Notes under the pieces: generated by a model
What the model saw: the letters and a program-made list of their open reading frames with translations, nothing else
Told to the model about the DNA's origin: nothing
The model's database searches: none
Part shown: in pieces, positions 28,341 to 36,089 of the stretch
Layout: each line of letters opens with the position of its first letter
How positions within the stretch are numbered: the stretch's first letter is position 1
Assembly: GCA_031272985.1 (NCBI GenBank)
Contig: JAISSU010000003.1
Location: forward strand, 1 to 64,000
Length of the DNA stretch: 64,000 nucleotides
Direction of reading: 5' to 3'
Origin: Lachnospiraceae bacterium
Lineage (GTDB): Bacteria > Bacillota > Clostridia > Lachnospirales > Lachnospiraceae
Translations under genes and position numbers: made by a program

Positions 28341-28907
28341 ATGACAAGGGAAGAAGCATATCAAATTCTAAATAAATACATGGCAGGGGATACGCACTAC
28401 ATACAGCATTCTCTGGCTGTGGAAGCTATTATGAAAGGTCTGGCTAAAAGACTTTCGCCGGGAGATGAAGAATACTGGGGAATAGCGGGACTTTTGCATG
28501 ATTTGGATGAGCTTCACTGTGACTGGAGAAATGATATACGCACACATGGACCGAAATCCGTTGAAATCCTTAAAGAAGAGGGCGTAGACGACCCTGTTCT
28601 CTTCGGAGCGATTTTAGCGCATAATCCGCCCAATGGAAAAAAGGCGAAAACCAAAATCGAATACGCGCTTTTAGCAGCTGACCCGATGAGCGGTTTTATT
28701 AAGGCTGTAGCTCAAATATACCCCGACAGGAAAATCGCGAGTGTTAAGCCCAAATCCGTTATGAAGCGTTTCAATGAAAGCCGTTTTGCGGCGAATGCTA
28801 ATCGCACCTACATGGAAGCGATTGAATATACGGGTCTGCGTCTCGAGGACTTGATTGATATTTCACTCGAAGAGATGGGTAAAATAGCCGGCGAGATAGA
28901 TTTGTAG
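28341..28907 (+). CDS. HD-domain (HDIG) phosphohydrolase-like protein
   Basis: A 188-residue protein with an HD superfamily core: IQHS supplies the first histidine, LLHDLDELH the paired His-Asp, and AILAHNP and ALLAADP later positions. These domains are metal-dependent phosphohydrolases of nucleotides or phosphoesters; the substrate is unknown. It starts 13 nt after rpoC and ends before a terminator, so it is probably the last gene of the rpoBC transcript. A hydrolase tied to RNA polymerase subunits is unusual, and a link to transcription or nucleotide signalling is speculative. Confidence 0.85.
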   Translation: MTREEAYQILNKYMAGDTHYIQHSLAVEAIMKGLAKRLSPGDEEYWGIAGLLHDLDELHCDWRNDIRTHGPKSVEILKEEGVDDPVLFGAILAHNPPNGKKAKTKIEYALLAADPMSGFIKAVAQIYPDRKIASVKPKSVMKRFNESRFAANANRTYMEAIEYTGLRLEDLIDISLEEMGKIAGEIDL

Positions 28908-28991
28908 ATTTCACAGTTGTAATAATAAGGCGTTACTTAATTGACACAGTGCAGTTTTCACAAATAATTTTAGTAGTATTTGCTAAGACAC

Positions 28992-29030
28992 AGCACATTG
29001 ACAATCAAATGTCAGTGTGCTATATTTTTT
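28992..29030 (+). terminator. Rho-independent terminator after the rpoBC-HD operon
   Basis: Arms AGCACATTGACA and TGTCAGTGTGCT (12 bp with one G-U pair), a 6-nt loop, then ATATTTTTT. Confidence 0.8.
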
Positions 29031-29038
29031 GTTGTAAA

Positions 29039-29052
29039 TGTAAACGCTTTCA
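29039..29052. promoter_or_regulatory. LacI/CcpA-type operator (cre-like), upstream copy
   Basis: TGTAAACGCTTTCA fits the cre consensus used by CcpA and related LacI-family repressors. A second copy lies 137 nt downstream, flanking the regulator's promoter region. Confidence 0.6.
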
Positions 29053-29175
29053 TTGAAATGATTAATTTTATCTAATATATGTAAATTGTTTTAACGTAAT
29101 ATAAAATTTCGCGTAAATTCGTTATTTTTTGATTATTGAACAATTAAGTAATCGCAACAGAGTCTATAGCATAAA

Positions 29176-29189
29176 TGTAAACGCATTCA
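29176..29189. promoter_or_regulatory. LacI/CcpA-type operator (cre-like), downstream copy
   Basis: TGTAAACGCATTCA, one base different from the copy at 29039 and placed about 30 nt before the lacI-family start codon. Paired sites suggest autoregulation by looping, catabolite repression by CcpA, or both. The remaining sequence between them is AT-rich and shows nothing else I can name. Confidence 0.6.
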
Positions 29190-29220
29190 TTATTTGAAGA
29201 AAGATAAATCGGGGGTAAAT

Positions 29221-30249
29221 ATGGCAACGATTTCGGATGTAGCTAATATGGCGGGTGTTTCTATAGCGACAGTTTCGCGCGCATTTTCCGAGCCGGATAT
29301 GGTGAGCCCTTCTACCAGAAAAAGGATACATGACGCTGCCGATACACTTAAATATCGTCCGAATGCCATAGCCCGGGCGATGGTCACCAAGCGCACAGGG
29401 AATCTTGCTTTTATTATATACAGTAAACAGGCTCCCGCTATCATGAATCCCTTTTACGGAGCTGTTCTGGAATCAGTGGTAAGCGCGGCTACCAAAGAGG
29501 GGTACGGTATGTTTATTGCGACTGACACTGAATTAAATACTGCTGCAGGAAAGCTGATGCTTCAAAAACAGGTTGACGGTATTATATTTTCTTCAAAGCC
29601 CGATTACGAGATACTCTCAAGTGCAAAAGCAAATAATACTCCCGTCGTATTGATTAACCACGAGCCCGACATGCCTAAAACGCATTGTCTACTCAGCGAT
29701 GATTATGGTGGTATTCGTATTGCCGTAAGGCATCTGGCAGAGCTCGGACATGAGAAAATAGGATTTGTCAGCGGTACTTTTACTGATTTCATTCGTACCC
29801 GAAGATACCATGGCTTTTTACAAGCCTTGGGTGAGCTGGGGCTACGCTTTGTGCCTGAATGGTTTATCGAATGTGAGCCCGCCATTGAGGTCGCAACTAA
29901 AGCAGTTATTAAGATCCTCAGTTTAATAGATAGACCTACCGCTTTGGTATGTGCGAATGACACTCTCGCGGTTGGAGCAGTGAAGGGTGCACAAAGACTT
30001 GGATTTTCGGTTCCGGAAGACATTTCCGTTACAGGCTTTGATGACAGCGTACTTTGTACTGTCTGCGAACCGGAGCTGACTTCGATAAGGATCGATAAAG
30101 ATAAAATGGGAAAATTGGCAGTCGAATGTCTGATGTCGCAAATCTCAGGAGTTACGCAGACTAACTATGTAAGGACTTTGACTGCGACCCTGGCGCTTCG
30201 AAGCTCAAGTGCTAAAGTACGAAACCTAAATGGAGGAAGCCATGAATAA
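29221..30249 (+). CDS. LacI family transcriptional regulator
   Basis: A 342-residue repressor. It begins MATISDVANMAGVSIATVSR, the canonical LacI helix-turn-helix and hinge, followed by a periplasmic-binding-protein-like effector domain (about 62-335). The ATG with GGGGG 6 nt upstream is chosen over a TTG 27 nt earlier. The 3' end overlaps the following permease gene by 8 nt, so it is translated with the sugar ABC importer it presumably controls. The operators at 29039 and 29176 are good candidates for its own sites. The sugar is unknown. Confidence 0.93.
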   Translation: MATISDVANMAGVSIATVSRAFSEPDMVSPSTRKRIHDAADTLKYRPNAIARAMVTKRTGNLAFIIYSKQAPAIMNPFYGAVLESVVSAATKEGYGMFIATDTELNTAAGKLMLQKQVDGIIFSSKPDYEILSSAKANNTPVVLINHEPDMPKTHCLLSDDYGGIRIAVRHLAELGHEKIGFVSGTFTDFIRTRRYHGFLQALGELGLRFVPEWFIECEPAIEVATKAVIKILSLIDRPTALVCANDTLAVGAVKGAQRLGFSVPEDISVTGFDDSVLCTVCEPELTSIRIDKDKMGKLAVECLMSQISGVTQTNYVRTLTATLALRSSSAKVRNLNGGSHE

Positions 30250-31099
30250 ATCGAAAAATACAGCCGTGAAAAAGAAGTTCAGGTTCTCAATAAGACCGAT
30301 AATCGCCGCTATTCTCGTAATATATACTTTATTTCCGATTTACTGGCTGATTTCTCTTTCTTTTCGTAATAATGAAGAGCTTGTTGGAGCGGTACCCTTG
30401 ATTCCGCAGTCATTTTCATTAAAGCATTATATTGCTTTGTTTACGGAAAAAGGTTTCGGTGTAGCTCTTAAGAACTCTTTACAGGTGACTTTCATTGCAT
30501 TAATAGTGTCGCTGGCAATCGGTCTTTGTTGCGCGTATGTGGTGGCGAGACACCGTTTTCGTTTCAGGATAAAAAAGCCGCTGACATATTGGGCCATGTT
30601 GGTGCGAGTCCTTCCGCCCGTTGCTTTTACGATTCCGCTTTATATCATGTTCTCCAGAATGGGTGTCTTGCAAAGTAAAATTCCAACGACTTTAGCCTGT
30701 ATTTTCATAAATGTTCCGCTGATTATATGGTTTATGGTCAATTTCTTTCAGGAATTGCCTGAGGAAGTAGAGGAGAGCGCAAAAATAGACGGAGCCTCGG
30801 AATGGCAGCTTTTTATCAGGATTGTCCTTCCGCTCGTGGCGCCGGGTATTGCGGCTATAGCTATGCTTACTTTTATGTATGCCTGGAATGAATATACGTA
30901 TAGTGTTATTTTCGTTCAGACACCGGCGAATTATACAGTGCCTCTAGCATTGGCGGTACTCAATACAGAGGATAATCTGACGCAGTTTGGTCAGGTCGCG
31001 GCAGGAGGGATTATTTCGGTAATACCCATTATGTTATTTGTGATTTTTGCGCAGGGCTACTTGTTGCAAGGTTTATCAAGCGGCGCTGTGAAAGAATAA
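30242..31099 (+). CDS. Sugar ABC transporter permease, MalG-like
   Basis: A 285-residue permease with six hydrophobic helices and the carbohydrate-uptake EAA loop (EEVEESAKIDGASEWQLFIR). The first helix is preceded by a basic stretch. GGAGG lies 5-6 nt before the chosen ATG, inside the lacI-like gene. It precedes the binding-protein gene, with the partner permease on the far side, an inverted order compared with usual binding protein-MalF-MalG operons. No ATPase gene is present; such CUT1 systems usually share one MsmK-type ATPase encoded elsewhere. Confidence 0.92.
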   Translation: MNKSKNTAVKKKFRFSIRPIIAAILVIYTLFPIYWLISLSFRNNEELVGAVPLIPQSFSLKHYIALFTEKGFGVALKNSLQVTFIALIVSLAIGLCCAYVVARHRFRFRIKKPLTYWAMLVRVLPPVAFTIPLYIMFSRMGVLQSKIPTTLACIFINVPLIIWFMVNFFQELPEEVEESAKIDGASEWQLFIRIVLPLVAPGIAAIAMLTFMYAWNEYTYSVIFVQTPANYTVPLALAVLNTEDNLTQFGQVAAGGIISVIPIMLFVIFAQGYLLQGLSSGAVKE

Positions 31100-31132
31100 A
31101 AAGTAAATGAAAATCAGAGGAGGAAAAGATTT

Positions 31133-32404
31133 ATGAAAAAACTGCTTGCAATTCTATTGGTGACGGCAATGTGCGCAGGTCTTGCGGCCTGCTCAAAACC
31201 AGCACAGCAATCAGGAAGCGAAGGCGAAGGCGCATCAACGACCGAGACGACGAGTGAGACTACAGATGCGGCGCCCACAAAGCTTACATTGATTCTTCGA
31301 GGTGGTACCTACACGGATGTAATTAAAGCAATGCTTCCGGAATTCGAAGAGGAAAACAATGTAACATGTGAAGTCCTGGATCTGGCATTTGCGGATTTAC
31401 ATGACAAAATCGCATTGGATGCACCAAACGCAAAAGGCGCCTATGACCTAATTATGGTCGATGGCACTTGGATTCCTGAGTTTTCGGAGAATGGCGTAAC
31501 TCTGGATTTGACAAAAGCCGGTTTTGAGCTCGATGACGATTTCATTGAGGAAGTCACAGTAGCGGGTATCGGTTCTGACGGCGATGTTTACAGCGTACCA
31601 TATTTCGGCAATGTAAACGTATTATTCTACAACGATGCTTTGCTTGAGAGTGCGGGGGCAGAAGTCCCGACTACTTGGGAAGATGTTCTTTCGATTGCCG
31701 AAAAGGTAAAAGGAACAGGCAAGAACGGTTATTTAGTGCGTGCTCAGGCCGGTGACAATATCACCAGTGATTTCCTGCCGGTTCTTTTATCACACGGCGG
31801 ATGGGTATTTGACGACTCCGGGAATGTCACGATTGACACACCTGAATTTAAAGAGGCTCTTGAATTCTACATCTCTTTAAAGGATGCGGGAACTATCATG
31901 GACAAAGATGACATTGTGGCTGCGATTACAAACGGCGACGCTGCACTCTCGCTTTCATGGCCCGGATGGTATGTTCCCGAAGAAGGCGGTCCCGCGCATT
32001 ATGCTGTTATTCCTTCAAAGGTCTCGGCATCTTCGCCGGAACACGCTTCATCTATCTACGGCGTATGGTTCTTAGGAGTAGCCGCAAATTCCCAGAATCC
32101 CGATTTGTCTGTAAAATTGCTTGAGTACATCACGAGCAAAGAGCAGCAGATAGCGGGCGTCGCAAACGGCGGCGTGCCGGTTCGCCACAGTGCATATCAG
32201 GATGCTGATGTTATAGCGGCGAATCCACATTTTGAGATTGTTTACAATGCTCTTCAAAGCGGCGTTTATCGTCCATTAGTCGTAGAATGGACTGAAATCA
32301 CGCTCGCACTCGGAAATGAATTAGACGCGGCTGTTCAGGGCGTAAAAACAGTTGACCAGGCTTTGGCGGACGCTCAGGCGGCTGTTGAGCAAATAATGCA
32401 GTAA
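31133..32404 (+). CDS. Sugar ABC transporter solute-binding lipoprotein (family 1)
   Basis: A 423-residue extracellular binding protein. The lipoprotein signal ends in GLAAC with C20 lipidated, followed by a Ser/Thr/Glu linker to about residue 45. The body is a family 1 carbohydrate-binding protein with typical VPYFGNVNVLFYND and SLSWPGWY stretches. A GAGGAGG-like site precedes the ATG. It captures the sugar for the flanking MalG- and MalF-like permeases. A hairpin follows the gene. Confidence 0.92.
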   Translation: MKKLLAILLVTAMCAGLAACSKPAQQSGSEGEGASTTETTSETTDAAPTKLTLILRGGTYTDVIKAMLPEFEEENNVTCEVLDLAFADLHDKIALDAPNAKGAYDLIMVDGTWIPEFSENGVTLDLTKAGFELDDDFIEEVTVAGIGSDGDVYSVPYFGNVNVLFYNDALLESAGAEVPTTWEDVLSIAEKVKGTGKNGYLVRAQAGDNITSDFLPVLLSHGGWVFDDSGNVTIDTPEFKEALEFYISLKDAGTIMDKDDIVAAITNGDAALSLSWPGWYVPEEGGPAHYAVIPSKVSASSPEHASSIYGVWFLGVAANSQNPDLSVKLLEYITSKEQQIAGVANGGVPVRHSAYQDADVIAANPHFEIVYNALQSGVYRPLVVEWTEITLALGNELDAAVQGVKTVDQALADAQAAVEQIMQ

Positions 32405-32461
32405 ACGCAAGGGTAAAGTATCTGTATTGCGGGGAAGTATTGGGTTAAAACGATTCGTACA

Positions 32462-32485
32462 GGGGCGGAGTGTGAGCTCTGCCCC
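32462..32485 (+). other. mRNA hairpin after the sugar-binding protein gene
   Basis: Arms GGGGCGGAG and CTCTGCCCC (9 bp, one G-U pair) with a 6-nt loop and no U-run. Like the hairpin at 8299-8334, it sits between a binding-protein gene and a permease gene, and probably sets their expression ratio. Confidence 0.55.
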
Positions 32486-32513
32486 GAGTATGAATCACTA
32501 TAGGAGATATATA

Positions 32514-33416
32514 ATGCAAACAAAATCGCAAATGAGATTTAAGACAATTAAAAGTAAAGACAGGTGGTTTCCGAGTGCAATGACTATGCCGACAGCTATT
32601 TTATTAGCTGTGATGAGCCTCTTTCCGCTTTTGTTTACATTGTATTACAGTTTCACTGATTATTATTACCTCTCAAAAGACGGAGCGCAGTGGAGCGGAC
32701 TGGCTAATTTTATTCGCTTAGTTAAAGATGCTTATTTCAGGCAAGCCGTTTGGAATACGGTTAAATTTACAGTGATTTGTACAATCGTGGAAACTTCGCT
32801 CGGACTCGCGATTGCCATTTTTGTACATGGTATGCGCCGCGGCAAAAAAGCCATGCGCACATTGCTTCTATTACCCTATTTATTGCCTTCGGTAACGGTG
32901 GCTTTGATATGGCAGATAATGTTAAGCGGAAATTACGGAATAATAAATGGTCTCCTTAAAACCTTGGGGCTTCCGGTTTTTAACTGGTTTTTCGATGTAA
33001 AAACCGCATTCGGGACAATTGTCTTTATTGATATATGGCAGAGCACACCCTTCGTATTTTTATTAATGTATGCGACTTTGCAGGGCGTTCCTGAGTCACA
33101 GTACGAAGCCGCGAGGCTCGATGGAGCCGGAAAATGGAAACAATTTCTCCATATTACGCTTCCGAGTATTAAGGGCGGTTTGTTTATATGCCTGTTGCTG
33201 CGTACAATAGATACGTTTAGATTATTTGAGAAGGTCAATATACTCACAAAAGGAGGACCTTCCAATACTACCGCTACGATAACGCAGTATTTGTATTTAA
33301 ATGGCATACGGAGTCTGAAATTCGGTTTCGGAAGCGCCATGGCAGTCGTTATGACTGTTCTGGTATTTGCACTTTCAGCGCTTTATATCCGAAAAGCCCT
33401 GTCATCGGAGAAATAA
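32514..33416 (+). CDS. Sugar ABC transporter permease, MalF-like
   Basis: A 300-residue permease with six membrane segments and the EAA loop PESQYEAARLDGAGKWKQFL, followed by the common KGGPSNTT element. The ATG with AGGAGA 6-7 nt upstream is chosen; an earlier in-frame ATG lies before the intercistronic hairpin and lacks a site. It forms the pore with the MalG-like protein encoded before the binding-protein gene. Confidence 0.92.
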   Translation: MQTKSQMRFKTIKSKDRWFPSAMTMPTAILLAVMSLFPLLFTLYYSFTDYYYLSKDGAQWSGLANFIRLVKDAYFRQAVWNTVKFTVICTIVETSLGLAIAIFVHGMRRGKKAMRTLLLLPYLLPSVTVALIWQIMLSGNYGIINGLLKTLGLPVFNWFFDVKTAFGTIVFIDIWQSTPFVFLLMYATLQGVPESQYEAARLDGAGKWKQFLHITLPSIKGGLFICLLLRTIDTFRLFEKVNILTKGGPSNTTATITQYLYLNGIRSLKFGFGSAMAVVMTVLVFALSALYIRKALSSEK

Positions 33417-33417
33417 T

Positions 33418-34398
33418 ATGACTAATAATAATTCAAACTTAAAAATTACCTTTATTAATGTTGGCTATGGTGAGGCCATTTTATTGGAGCACACGGCAGA
33501 TAAAGAATCAGGTGTTTTTAGGATTCTAATCGACGGAGGCAGCAGGGAAGAGTGCGATTATAAGGGATTTGAAAATCGTACTCGATGTGTGGATTATCTG
33601 CACGAGATGAGTATCTCACACTTGGATATTTTGATAAATACTCATATTCACGAAGACCATGTGGGAGGTCTTGTGGAGGTCGCAAAGCAGATTGATATTG
33701 ATGAATTTTGGGCTGTATTTCCGGCACCAGAGGACTGGGATATCGCACTTCCAAATGACACCAAACCTGACAATGTTTTCGTGATGGCACTTGGGGACGC
33801 AAAAAAAACAAAGGATTACCTCGAAGAGAAAAATGTCCCCATAAAAACCATATTTGCGGGATTCAAGGCAGAACTTAAGCCGGGTTTTTCTGTCAGCATT
33901 TTGGCACCGAAAGGCGGTGAATCCGAGCGCTTCATTAATGAACTTGGCTTAGTGTATACGCTTTCTGATGCCGAAGAGTTAGCAGGCAGACTGAAAGCAT
34001 ACGATGTCGCCATGAACAATATGAGTGCTGTTCTCATGTTTGAGTTTAATGAAAAGAAAATCCTCCTTGTAGGCGACACAAACATCTCAGGGTATGGAAA
34101 TATACCTGAATTCTGCGAAGATCGCCTTAAAGCCGATGTCCTAAAGCTCGGTCACCACGGACAAAAAGACAGCGTTACAATGGAAATACTTAATAAAATT
34201 GATCCCAAAATAGCCGTGATATGCGCTGACAGCAAAAGGCGCTATAACAGCGCACATCCGGACACAATTAAGCTATTGCGGGAATTTAAGGATATATGCG
34301 GGCATGATTTCGAGTGTCTGTTTTCAGATGAATTCAACGTAGAACCATATTTTGAAAATAAAAAAGCCTCAAAGGCAATAACTCTGGAATTAACCTAA
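33418..34398 (+). CDS. ComEC-like metallo-beta-lactamase-fold hydrolase
   Basis: A 326-residue soluble metallo-beta-lactamase-fold protein. The metal motif is THIHEDHVGG (HxHxDH), with later ligands in LLVGDTN and LGHHGQKDS, as in the standalone ComEC/Rec2 C-terminal domain family. No signal peptide or membrane segment is seen. The chosen ATG starts 1 nt after the MalF-like stop with GGAG upstream, so it is the last gene of the sugar importer operon. It may hydrolyse the imported compound, but family members act on nucleic acids, phosphodiesters and lactones, so the substrate is open. Its stop codon overlaps the stop of the convergent AAA gene. Confidence 0.85.
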   Translation: MTNNNSNLKITFINVGYGEAILLEHTADKESGVFRILIDGGSREECDYKGFENRTRCVDYLHEMSISHLDILINTHIHEDHVGGLVEVAKQIDIDEFWAVFPAPEDWDIALPNDTKPDNVFVMALGDAKKTKDYLEEKNVPIKTIFAGFKAELKPGFSVSILAPKGGESERFINELGLVYTLSDAEELAGRLKAYDVAMNNMSAVLMFEFNEKKILLVGDTNISGYGNIPEFCEDRLKADVLKLGHHGQKDSVTMEILNKIDPKIAVICADSKRRYNSAHPDTIKLLREFKDICGHDFECLFSDEFNVEPYFENKKASKAITLELT

Positions 34399-35504
34399 GC
34401 ACACCGAAATCCTATCACTTTCTCAGTCCCCTTGCCTTGGGTACGTTTTGCTTTATGGCTTGCGGAATTATTCGAGATTTGGACATCCTTAAAATCTTCT
34501 GCTTTTAGCGTAAACAGTATATCGCTGTTAATATCTTTTTTGGGCGTTGACATCACCCTATGTGCCCAATTAAGTTCTGCCAATTCTATGAAATTCCTGA
34601 TGGTGCGTGCGTTTCCGAAGTCGTCTTTTTTCATCTGCGCTTTTATCAAAGGTAAGACCAGCTCATACACGCCGTTTTCTAAATCATAACCATAATCGGC
34701 GGCAGTTTTTGTGAGAATTTCTAATAGTTCGTTTTCAGTATAATCCGGGAAATCCACGTGGAATTTGATTCTCGAAGCAAGTCCTTTATTTGTCTCAAGG
34801 AAATTCTGCATTTTTTCTTTATACCCGGCGAAAATTACTAAAACGTCAGTTCTACGGTTTTCCATTTCCTGAACTATAGTCGCAACTGCCTCATTTCCGA
34901 AACCATCAAAGCTTTCCGTGAGGGAATATGCTTCGTCAATGAATAGAATCCCACCTGAGGCCTCATCAAATGCTTTGATGATCTTTGGAGCGGTGTGACC
35001 GACATAACGTCCTATCAGCGAAGCTCTGCCGACTTCGTAGACAGTTGGAACTCTTAGAACTTCTTTCTCAAAAAGAATTTCACCGAGTAGTCTCGCCACA
35101 GTCGTCTTAGCAGTACCCGGATTTCCTGAAAACATCATGTGCATGGAAGGGTATTTGCGATTTCGTTTCGGATAATTCTTCATAACCTCGGCATATTCGA
35201 TTATTTTATTTATTATTTGTTTCACTTCCTTCAAACCGATTAGATCTGCCAGTTCTTCTTCGGCGCTTTTGCGCTCAATATTATAAATTGCATTGTCAAT
35301 TGCATCTCGCATATCATTTCTGAAACAGTCGCCGCCGTCTGTTTCTTTATCATCGGAAAAAGTAAACAAATCGTCGTTGCCAAATATATCTGAAAAATCG
35401 CCAAGATCGATGAAATCATCATCTTGATTACTGAAATTCTCTCTTTTCGACGGGTCGGGCGCTATCCTTTTTGGTGAACGGGATGACATCTCACTTATTC
35501 TCAT
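34395..35504 (-). CDS. CbbX/SpoVK-like AAA+ ATPase
   Basis: A 369-residue AAA+ protein. An acidic, low-complexity N-terminus of about 90 residues precedes the ATPase core: Walker A GNPGTAKTT, Walker B GILFIDEAYSL, an arginine-finger region (GLASRIKFHVDFPDY) and a C-terminal lid (FGNARTIRNFIELA). It belongs to the CbbX/SpoVK clade, remodelers of protein complexes; the target is unknown. The ATG with AAAGGAGG upstream is chosen; longer in-frame extensions run into the structured leader. It converges on the metallo-beta-lactamase gene, and the two stops share the bases CTAA. Confidence 0.88.
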   Translation of the reverse strand: MRISEMSSRSPKRIAPDPSKRENFSNQDDDFIDLGDFSDIFGNDDLFTFSDDKETDGGDCFRNDMRDAIDNAIYNIERKSAEEELADLIGLKEVKQIINKIIEYAEVMKNYPKRNRKYPSMHMMFSGNPGTAKTTVARLLGEILFEKEVLRVPTVYEVGRASLIGRYVGHTAPKIIKAFDEASGGILFIDEAYSLTESFDGFGNEAVATIVQEMENRRTDVLVIFAGYKEKMQNFLETNKGLASRIKFHVDFPDYTENELLEILTKTAADYGYDLENGVYELVLPLIKAQMKKDDFGNARTIRNFIELAELNWAHRVMSTPKKDINSDILFTLKAEDFKDVQISNNSASHKAKRTQGKGTEKVIGFRCA

Positions 35505-35560
35505 GGTTAAACCTCCTTTAATCTGATTGTTTGTCGTTACTATTACATTTAAGTTTTCAT

Positions 35561-35677
35561 ATCGGCATGTTCCTGCCGTCATGGTTTCTTCCATTAACAG
35601 CGTTTTCTTCGGAATTGCCCTCGCTTACTTCAAAAAAGTAGCGTCATCGCAAGGTTGCGATTCCTTGTATTGCCGAT
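35561..35677 (-). ncRNA. Candidate structured RNA in the AAA ATPase leader
   Basis: On the minus strand, ATCGGCA and TGCCGAT close a 117-nt domain with a perfect 7-bp stem. Inside, GGAAT/ATTCC (35660-35664 with 35611-35615) encloses two hairpins: ATCGCAA/TTGCGAT (35646-35661) and GCTACTT/AAGTAAGC (35623-35642). A further hairpin ATGG/CCAT (35581-35594) lies on the other arm. This multi-branch layout is what a riboswitch or other cis RNA looks like. I do not recognise the class. It lies 57 nt upstream of the AAA gene. No covariation evidence is available. Confidence 0.38.
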
Positions 35678-35721
35678 CCCAATATGCGGTTTTCAAGGTA
35701 CAAAACCTCTAAAGAGGACAC

Positions 35722-35780
35722 AAAAAAAGCCATTTCGATGCACACGAAAAAAAAATACTCTCGTTATGCAATCGTTTGGC
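35722..35780 (-). terminator. Terminator inside the AAA ATPase upstream region
   Basis: On the minus strand a long imperfect hairpin (GCC-A-rich-CGAT-GCA left arm, TGCATCG-GGC right arm) is followed by seven T residues. It lies between the minus promoter at 35855-35883 and the structured region. It would end a short transcript of about 125 nt, or act as an attenuator for the AAA gene. Confidence 0.5.
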
Positions 35781-35854
35781 TTTATAATTTCATCGTGTCA
35801 TTAAGAATTTGCACCTCGTCTAAAAAAGAATAAGTGATTTTTAAGACCGAAGTG

Positions 35855-35883
35855 AGGATATCATCTTTTTATTGTCACGTCAA
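35855..35883 (-). promoter_or_regulatory. Sigma-A promoter directed toward the AAA ATPase gene
   Basis: On the minus strand: TTGACG, a 17-nt spacer, then TATCCT. Initiation near 35848 would give a leader of about 345 nt with the terminator and structured RNA candidate described separately. Confidence 0.5.
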
Positions 35884-36018
35884 GAAAAACGTAAAAAATT
35901 CTTCTGAAAAAATATGAAATATTGTGCATATAAACAAAAAACAGGTTCGCGGTGTAATGTTCTGATTGAATTTAAGGTTTTATTGAGTGACGGCGATTAT
36001 GAGAATCCAATTAAATAG

Positions 36019-36048
36019 TTGTGTATTTTTATAATTATGCTGTATAAT
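36019..36048 (+). promoter_or_regulatory. Promoter of the lipoprotein gene
   Basis: TTGTGT, an 18-nt spacer and a perfect TATAAT, about 42 nt before the start codon. Confidence 0.5.
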
Positions 36049-36089
36049 AACCAAGGTTTATTCAAAAACAAATCAAGGAGGGTATGGTT

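Noticed and set aside
24842..28359. Several long antisense frames within rpoC
   Set aside because: They are shadows of a highly expressed conserved gene; none has a start site or recognisable domain.
28941..29030. A small RNA from TTGACA at 28941 to the terminator at 29030
   Set aside because: The -10 (TAATTT) is weak and the hairpin is fully explained as the end of the rpoBC-HD transcript.
34395..34398. Bidirectional terminator between the convergent MBL and AAA genes
   Set aside because: The stop codons overlap (CTAA) and no hairpin with a U-run is found near the junction.
35527..35712. A 61-residue frame on the plus strand in the AAA upstream region
   Set aside because: No ribosome binding site, no similarity, and it overlaps the structured RNA candidate and the longer AAA frame.
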